A DNA stretch of 64,000 nucleotides from WLWS01 sp965243105 (GTDB lineage Bacteria > Pseudomonadota > Gammaproteobacteria > Eutrophobiales > Eutrophobiaceae). Numbering within the stretch: position 1 is the first letter of the stretch; each line of letters begins with the position of its first letter. The notes under the pieces are model-generated. The model had not been told where the DNA came from. It did not search any database and saw nothing but the letters and a program-made list of their open reading frames with translations. Position numbers and translations under genes: made by a program. The stretch lies in the NCBI GenBank assembly GCA_965243105.1, contig CBDEUC010000003.1, positions 2,692,966 to 2,756,965 of the forward strand, given 5' to 3'. This document shows, piece by piece, positions 60,538-64,000 of the stretch.

Positions 60538-61521
60538 ATGAGCGCGTTCAAGGCATTACAGGTTACCCGCGATGGTGATGATTTTAATAGAGCAATAGTG
60601 ACACGAGATGTCGAGGACCTGCCCGTGGGCGATATCCTGATCGAGGTGCGCTTCTCCTCCCTGAATTACAAGGATGCGCTGTCGGCCATCGGGAATCCCG
60701 GTGTGACTCGAAATTTTCCCCATACGCCGGGCATTGACGCGGCCGGTATCGTGGTGGAGAGCAGTGATTCTCAATTCAGTGCCGGCGATGAAGTGATAGT
60801 GATCGGTTTTGACCTGGGCATGGGAACGGCCGGCGGTTTCGGCGAAAGAATTCGTGTACCTGCAGGCTGGGTGGTACCGCGACCTGGTGGACTAACACTT
60901 CATGAAAGCATGCGTCTTGGCACTGCGGGATTTACCGCCGCCGAGGCCGTCGACAAGTTGTTAAATTCAGGTATGACCGTGGACAGTGGTCCTGTGCTGG
61001 TTACTGGTGCAACCGGCGGCGTGGGTTCAGTGGCGGTGAAATTGCTCGCACAACTTGGTTTTGAAGTCGCCGCGGTGAGCGGCAAGCCGGACAAGTATTA
61101 CCTGCTCAAGGAACTGGGCGCGAGTTCCATACTGACCCGCGAAGAAGCCTCGGAAGGTGCAGATAAGCCCCTGCTCAAGGAGCAATGGGGTGGCGTCGTT
61201 GATACAGTTGGTGGGGATATTCTGTTTAACGGTATCAAGGGGCTGAAATATGGATGTAGCCTGGCCGCCTGCGGTCTCGTGGGTAGTTTCGATATTCCGG
61301 CAACGGTGCTGCCATTTCTGCTGCGTCACGTGAACCTGCTTGGAATTGACTCGGTGCAGTTTCCTATTGAAGAAAAAACACGTATCTGGAATCGCCTGGC
61401 GAGTGAATGGAAAATGGATATCAGCATGCTGGAGGAAGAGCTGGATCTTGATTCCCTGTCCGGGGCAATTGACAGGATACTGGCTGGAAAGATGGTCGGC
61501 AGGGGTGTGGTTCACCTCTAG
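60538..61521 (+). CDS. YhdH/AcuI-family NADPH quinone/acrylyl-CoA reductase
   Basis: A 327-residue medium-chain dehydrogenase/reductase. It has SSLNYKDALSAIGNPGVTRNFPHTPGIDAAG, LGTAGFTAAEAVDKLL and the NADPH motif VLVTGATGGVGSVAVKLLAQLGFEVAAVSGK. The YhdH/AcuI group reduces acryloyl-CoA to propionyl-CoA in DMSP catabolism or acts as a quinone-like reductase. The ATG at 60538 follows AAAGGAGGAGAA, one of the best ribosome sites in the window; a longer frame from 60487 is rejected. It is divergent from the hydroxy-acid oxidase operon. Acryloyl-CoA specificity needs testing. Confidence 0.87.
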   Translation: MSAFKALQVTRDGDDFNRAIVTRDVEDLPVGDILIEVRFSSLNYKDALSAIGNPGVTRNFPHTPGIDAAGIVVESSDSQFSAGDEVIVIGFDLGMGTAGGFGERIRVPAGWVVPRPGGLTLHESMRLGTAGFTAAEAVDKLLNSGMTVDSGPVLVTGATGGVGSVAVKLLAQLGFEVAAVSGKPDKYYLLKELGASSILTREEASEGADKPLLKEQWGGVVDTVGGDILFNGIKGLKYGCSLAACGLVGSFDIPATVLPFLLRHVNLLGIDSVQFPIEEKTRIWNRLASEWKMDISMLEEELDLDSLSGAIDRILAGKMVGRGVVHL

Positions 61522-61542
61522 CCAGAACGTTTACCAGAATGT

Positions 61543-62712
61543 TTAATAGGGCAATCCAACGTAGTTTTCTGCAAGCGTCCTTTGGGCGTGTTCAGAATCC
61601 CTGAGATAATTGAGCTCTGCCTGCTGCATGCGCCTGTCAAACGGCGTGTCCTCCGGAAACAGGTGCAGTAATTTTGTCATCCACCAGGAAAAACGTTCGG
61701 CTTTCCAGATACGTCGAAGACAGTTATCGGAATAGTTATCCAGTCCGTTGCTTTTGCCCTGCCTGTAGTACTCTATAAGTGCTTCTGAACAATAATAAAT
61801 ATCCGAAGCCGCAAGGTTGAGCCCCTTTGCCCCGGTGGGGGGAACGATGTGAGCTGCATCCCCTGCAAGTAATAGTCGTTTATAACGCATGGGTTCGGCA
61901 ACAAAACTGCGAAGTGGTGCGATACTTTTTTCAAGGGATGGTCCCCTGGCAAGGTTTCCTGCAATTTCTGCAGGTAATCTTGATTGCAGCACATCCCAGA
62001 ATCGTTCATCGGGCCACTCTTCCACTTTCTCGTCCAGCGAGCACTGCAGGTAATAGCGGCTGCGGGTTTCCGAGCGTTGTGAACAAAGATAGAAACCATC
62101 TTCATGGTTTCCATAGATCAATTCATGTGAAACCGGTGGGGTATCAGAGAGCAGGCCCAGCCAACCAAAGGGATAAACCCGCTCATATTCCCGCTGCATG
62201 TCCGCCGGAATGTAGCTTCGTGCCACGCCATGAAAACCATCACAGCCGACAATAAAGTCACAGGACACCTGGTGTTTTTCTCCATCCTTTACGTAACTCA
62301 ACCGTGGTTGAGTACCATCAAGATCGTGGATTTCCACTTCGCTGGTTTCGTAGACCAGGTTTCCACCAGCCGCCAGCCGTGCGTCAACCAGGTCCCGGGT
62401 CAACTCGGTCTGACCGTAGACCATGACGCTCTCGCCGGTGAGGGCCTTGAGATCAATTCTCAGGTGACCGTCACTGGAGTCAATACCAACGCCATCGTGC
62501 ACCAGGCCTTCGCGATCCATGCGTTCTCCCGCCCCGGCTTCGCGCAACAGCTGCACCATTCCGCGCTCGAGGACACCAGCTCGAATTCGCGCAAGGACGT
62601 AATCCATCGACTGTCGCTCCAGGACAACCGACTCGATACCATTCACATGGAGTAACTGGGAAAGCAGGAGCCCGGACGGGCCTGCGCCAATGATGCCGAC
62701 TTGTGTTTTCAA
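61543..62712 (-). CDS. pobA: 4-hydroxybenzoate 3-monooxygenase
   Basis: A 389-residue flavin monooxygenase of the PobA family, which converts 4-hydroxybenzoate to protocatechuate with NADPH and O2. FAD fold: QVGIIGAGPSGLLLSQLL; RIRAGVLERGMVQLLREAGAGERM is PobA-specific. Substrate residues are in LCSQRSETRSRYYLQC, where the Ser and Arg of the S-x-R motif bind the carboxylate. FAD end is GDAAHIVPPTGAKGLNLA. It starts at TTG with GGAG eight bases upstream. The p-cresol-type enzymes in the window would give 4-hydroxybenzaldehyde upstream of this step. No pobR regulator is adjacent; the protocatechuate genes are not in the window. Confidence 0.92.
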   Translation of the reverse strand: MKTQVGIIGAGPSGLLLSQLLHVNGIESVVLERQSMDYVLARIRAGVLERGMVQLLREAGAGERMDREGLVHDGVGIDSSDGHLRIDLKALTGESVMVYGQTELTRDLVDARLAAGGNLVYETSEVEIHDLDGTQPRLSYVKDGEKHQVSCDFIVGCDGFHGVARSYIPADMQREYERVYPFGWLGLLSDTPPVSHELIYGNHEDGFYLCSQRSETRSRYYLQCSLDEKVEEWPDERFWDVLQSRLPAEIAGNLARGPSLEKSIAPLRSFVAEPMRYKRLLLAGDAAHIVPPTGAKGLNLAASDIYYCSEALIEYYRQGKSNGLDNYSDNCLRRIWKAERFSWWMTKLLHLFPEDTPFDRRMQQAELNYLRDSEHAQRTLAENYVGLPY

Positions 62713-62744
62713 ATTAATCTCTCCGCTGACGGATGCTGGCTATT

Positions 62745-63299
62745 TCAGGGCAAACCACTGAAACTGTCAACAAAGCTATCAATGACCTTTGCTGCCTCTT
62801 CATATTTACCCTGGTTTCGTAATTGAACACCTGAGAGCTGCGCCTGTTCCTGGGCCAGCACGTATTCAAAAAAGGCCCGGTCTTCCGGAACTGCCAAGCC
62901 CGGCAGGAGCTTTAACTTTTCAACATACTTTTCGGTGGCATCACTCATCAATTGCATCGCTTTGTTCGGCGCTACACGCATGGCTAAATTGAGAGACCAG
63001 GTCTTCAGGTTTACCAATAGCGTATTAATCTCGAGACCGTGTTTTTTTGCCATTTCCAGGTAAAGCGGTTCGCTCAACTTTTCCAGCCGGGAAAATGCAA
63101 TCCAGAATGCTTCTTCCCTTGAGCCTTTCATCATTTCCGCGATATATGGAATGGTTTTGCGGGCAAAAGCACGGTTGTTGATTTCGTACTGGAATAATTC
63201 TCTTAACATTTCATCATCAGGAGTGCTGTTAGCATCGGTGATTACAAGGGTGCTGACCAGCAGGATAATAAAAAACCTGGAATAAAAATTGAAACCCAT
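62745..63299 (-). CDS. Exported hypothetical helical protein
   Basis: A 184-residue protein with a signal peptide (FFIILLVSTLVITDANS) and a mostly helical mature part (RAFARKTIPYIAEMMKGSREEAFWIAFSRLEKL; APNKAMQLMSDATEKYVEKLKLLPGL; QLRNQGKYEEAAKVIDSFVDSF). The last stretch resembles a TPR-like pair of helices. I do not recognise the family. It is upstream of pobA on the same strand with 32 bases between, so it may be co-transcribed, but a link to 4-hydroxybenzoate is not shown by the sequence. Confidence 0.65.
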   Translation of the reverse strand: MGFNFYSRFFIILLVSTLVITDANSTPDDEMLRELFQYEINNRAFARKTIPYIAEMMKGSREEAFWIAFSRLEKLSEPLYLEMAKKHGLEINTLLVNLKTWSLNLAMRVAPNKAMQLMSDATEKYVEKLKLLPGLAVPEDRAFFEYVLAQEQAQLSGVQLRNQGKYEEAAKVIDSFVDSFSGLP

Positions 63300-63376
63300 A
63301 GTTGCCTGTCCACCGGGGAAAGTATCTGTTATTGTCCTATGAACAGGTCAGAAGGTAAATCAGGAGGTGCATCAAT

Positions 63377-64000
63377 ATGAATACGCGAAAGCGCCTTTGG
63401 ACCGCGGCCAGGTTTTTTTCCCTGGCGGTGTGTCTTCTCATTTTTACGGCTTGCGAAAAAGATGCGCCGCCAATTTCTTCCCAGCAAGTAACGCAGTCAG
63501 CTTCAAACTTGCCAGGCATCCAGTTTTGTGCAGTCGAAAACCCACTTGTGCCTTCATCCGCATTTGATATTTTTCATTCAGAAAAGCATCAAAAAAGCGG
63601 CTACTGGGTTGAATACAGCTGCAAGCAACCCTGCCCGGAATGGCGAGAATGCCTGGTGCCTGCTTATGCTAATGACAATGGAGAACTGCTTTATGATGGG
63701 AGGGAAAGTGGAGTACCCAAGGAGTCACTGAGTTTCGTTGTCGATGGCATGGGTGGACATATTGCACTTAACAGCAGTGGATACAAAACCGTGTTTATCC
63801 ATACGGGAGCAGGCGGGACCCGATACTATGTTGAGCCAGCGTTAAGCCTGGAACAGGAGTCCAGCGCAAGAACAGTGATGATGCGTTGGGAAAAGGGCTA
63901 TGTCGCATCAGAGGTCCAGGCACCTTTTACACAGCCAATCAGCTGGGGCTGGTTTTCACGAACGTCGGATAAAGCGACTGATATCAGGGAGCTAAACAAG
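63377..64000 (+). CDS. Putative lipoprotein, truncated at the window edge
   Basis: The frame is open to the end of the window, giving 208 residues of a longer protein. A signal with lipobox FTAC (FSLAVCLLIFTACEKDAP) makes it an anchored lipoprotein. The ATG at 63377 follows AGGAGG, a strong ribosome site. The mature part begins with a cysteine-containing segment (GIQFCAVENP, YSCKQPCPEWREC) and then has AYANDNGELLYDGRE, VVDGMGGHIALNSSGYKTVFIHTGAGGTRYYVEPALSLEQ. The GAGGTRYY stretch could belong to an alpha/beta hydrolase-like domain, but I cannot name a family. Confidence 0.6.
   Translation, partial: MNTRKRLWTAARFFSLAVCLLIFTACEKDAPPISSQQVTQSASNLPGIQFCAVENPLVPSSAFDIFHSEKHQKSGYWVEYSCKQPCPEWRECLVPAYANDNGELLYDGRESGVPKESLSFVVDGMGGHIALNSSGYKTVFIHTGAGGTRYYVEPALSLEQESSARTVMMRWEKGYVASEVQAPFTQPISWGWFSRTSDKATDIRELNK

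Noticed and set aside
1..64000. tRNA genes, CRISPR arrays, prophage or insertion-sequence remnants
   Set aside because: I looked on both strands in the gaps between genes and saw no cloverleaf-like tract, regular repeat, transposase, integrase or terminal inverted repeat.

Overview
The window reads as one chromosomal segment of a heterotrophic, probably marine, gammaproteobacterium. That assignment is an inference from gene content and the moderately high GC of most genes: AroF/G-type DAHP synthase, FadL-type porin, PobA, SulP permease, Tsx-like channel, BLUF sensor and many secreted cupins. About 65 protein genes are tightly packed on both strands. I see no tRNA, rRNA, CRISPR array, phage gene or insertion sequence. 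Only two gaps exceed 300 bases (43833-44188 and 45219-45582).

Layout. 1-5070: tail of a FadL-type channel, an FMN-barrel protein, a Tat-exported DUF917 protein, a glutathione transferase and the first of three spermidine-dehydrogenase-like Tat flavoproteins. 5084-8817: LysR regulator divergent from a p-cresol-methylhydroxylase-like trio (cytochrome c, small Tat protein, FAD flavoprotein). 8865-12945: a minus-strand operon of hydroxylysine-kinase-like kinase, phospholyase-like class III PLP enzyme, haloalkane dehalogenase and PhyH-type Fe/2-oxoglutarate hydroxylase, divergent from a phytoene-dehydrogenase-like flavoprotein. 14592-21592: SulP permease, methyltransferase, hydrolase/LysR pair, DAHP synthase, cupin, alpha carbonic anhydrase. 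21767-25488: 2-oxo-acid decarboxylase, MarR regulator and omega-transaminase, with two matching 18-bp operator-like palindromes. 25643-28738: an AT-richer cassette (second spermidine-dehydrogenase paralogue, cupin, TetR) behind a near-consensus promoter overlapped by a 28-bp palindrome. 28874-42348: esterase, EamA transporter, sulfatase, DUF1203, an ECF sigma/anti-sigma/DUF4097 cluster, serine hydrolase, exported methyltransferase-like protein, Tsx-like channel, sodium:solute symporter, DadA-like oxidase. 42391-49195: FMN-barrel, DUF427, DUF3429, BLUF and DUF2306 genes, a GMC oxidoreductase and the third spermidine-dehydrogenase paralogue. 49218-64000: SOUL protein, cupin, degenerate Nudix, an MFS/Rieske/Rieske operon, a QueG/RdhA-like iron-sulfur protein, and a second methylhydroxylase module in a five-gene operon with an alpha-hydroxy-acid oxidase and an exported methyltransferase-like protein; then an AcuI/YhdH reductase, PobA and two secreted proteins.

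How the genes fit together. The two methylhydroxylase modules would oxidise p-alkylphenols in the periplasm and pass electrons to cytochrome c. PobA would take resulting 4-hydroxybenzoate to protocatechuate; the intervening aldehyde dehydrogenase and ring-cleavage genes are not in view. Three polyamine-dehydrogenase-like enzymes plus an omega-transaminase suggest amine use. The hydroxylase/kinase/phospholyase operon suggests a hydroxylate, phosphorylate, eliminate route for an amine, and is the best candidate here for an undescribed pathway.
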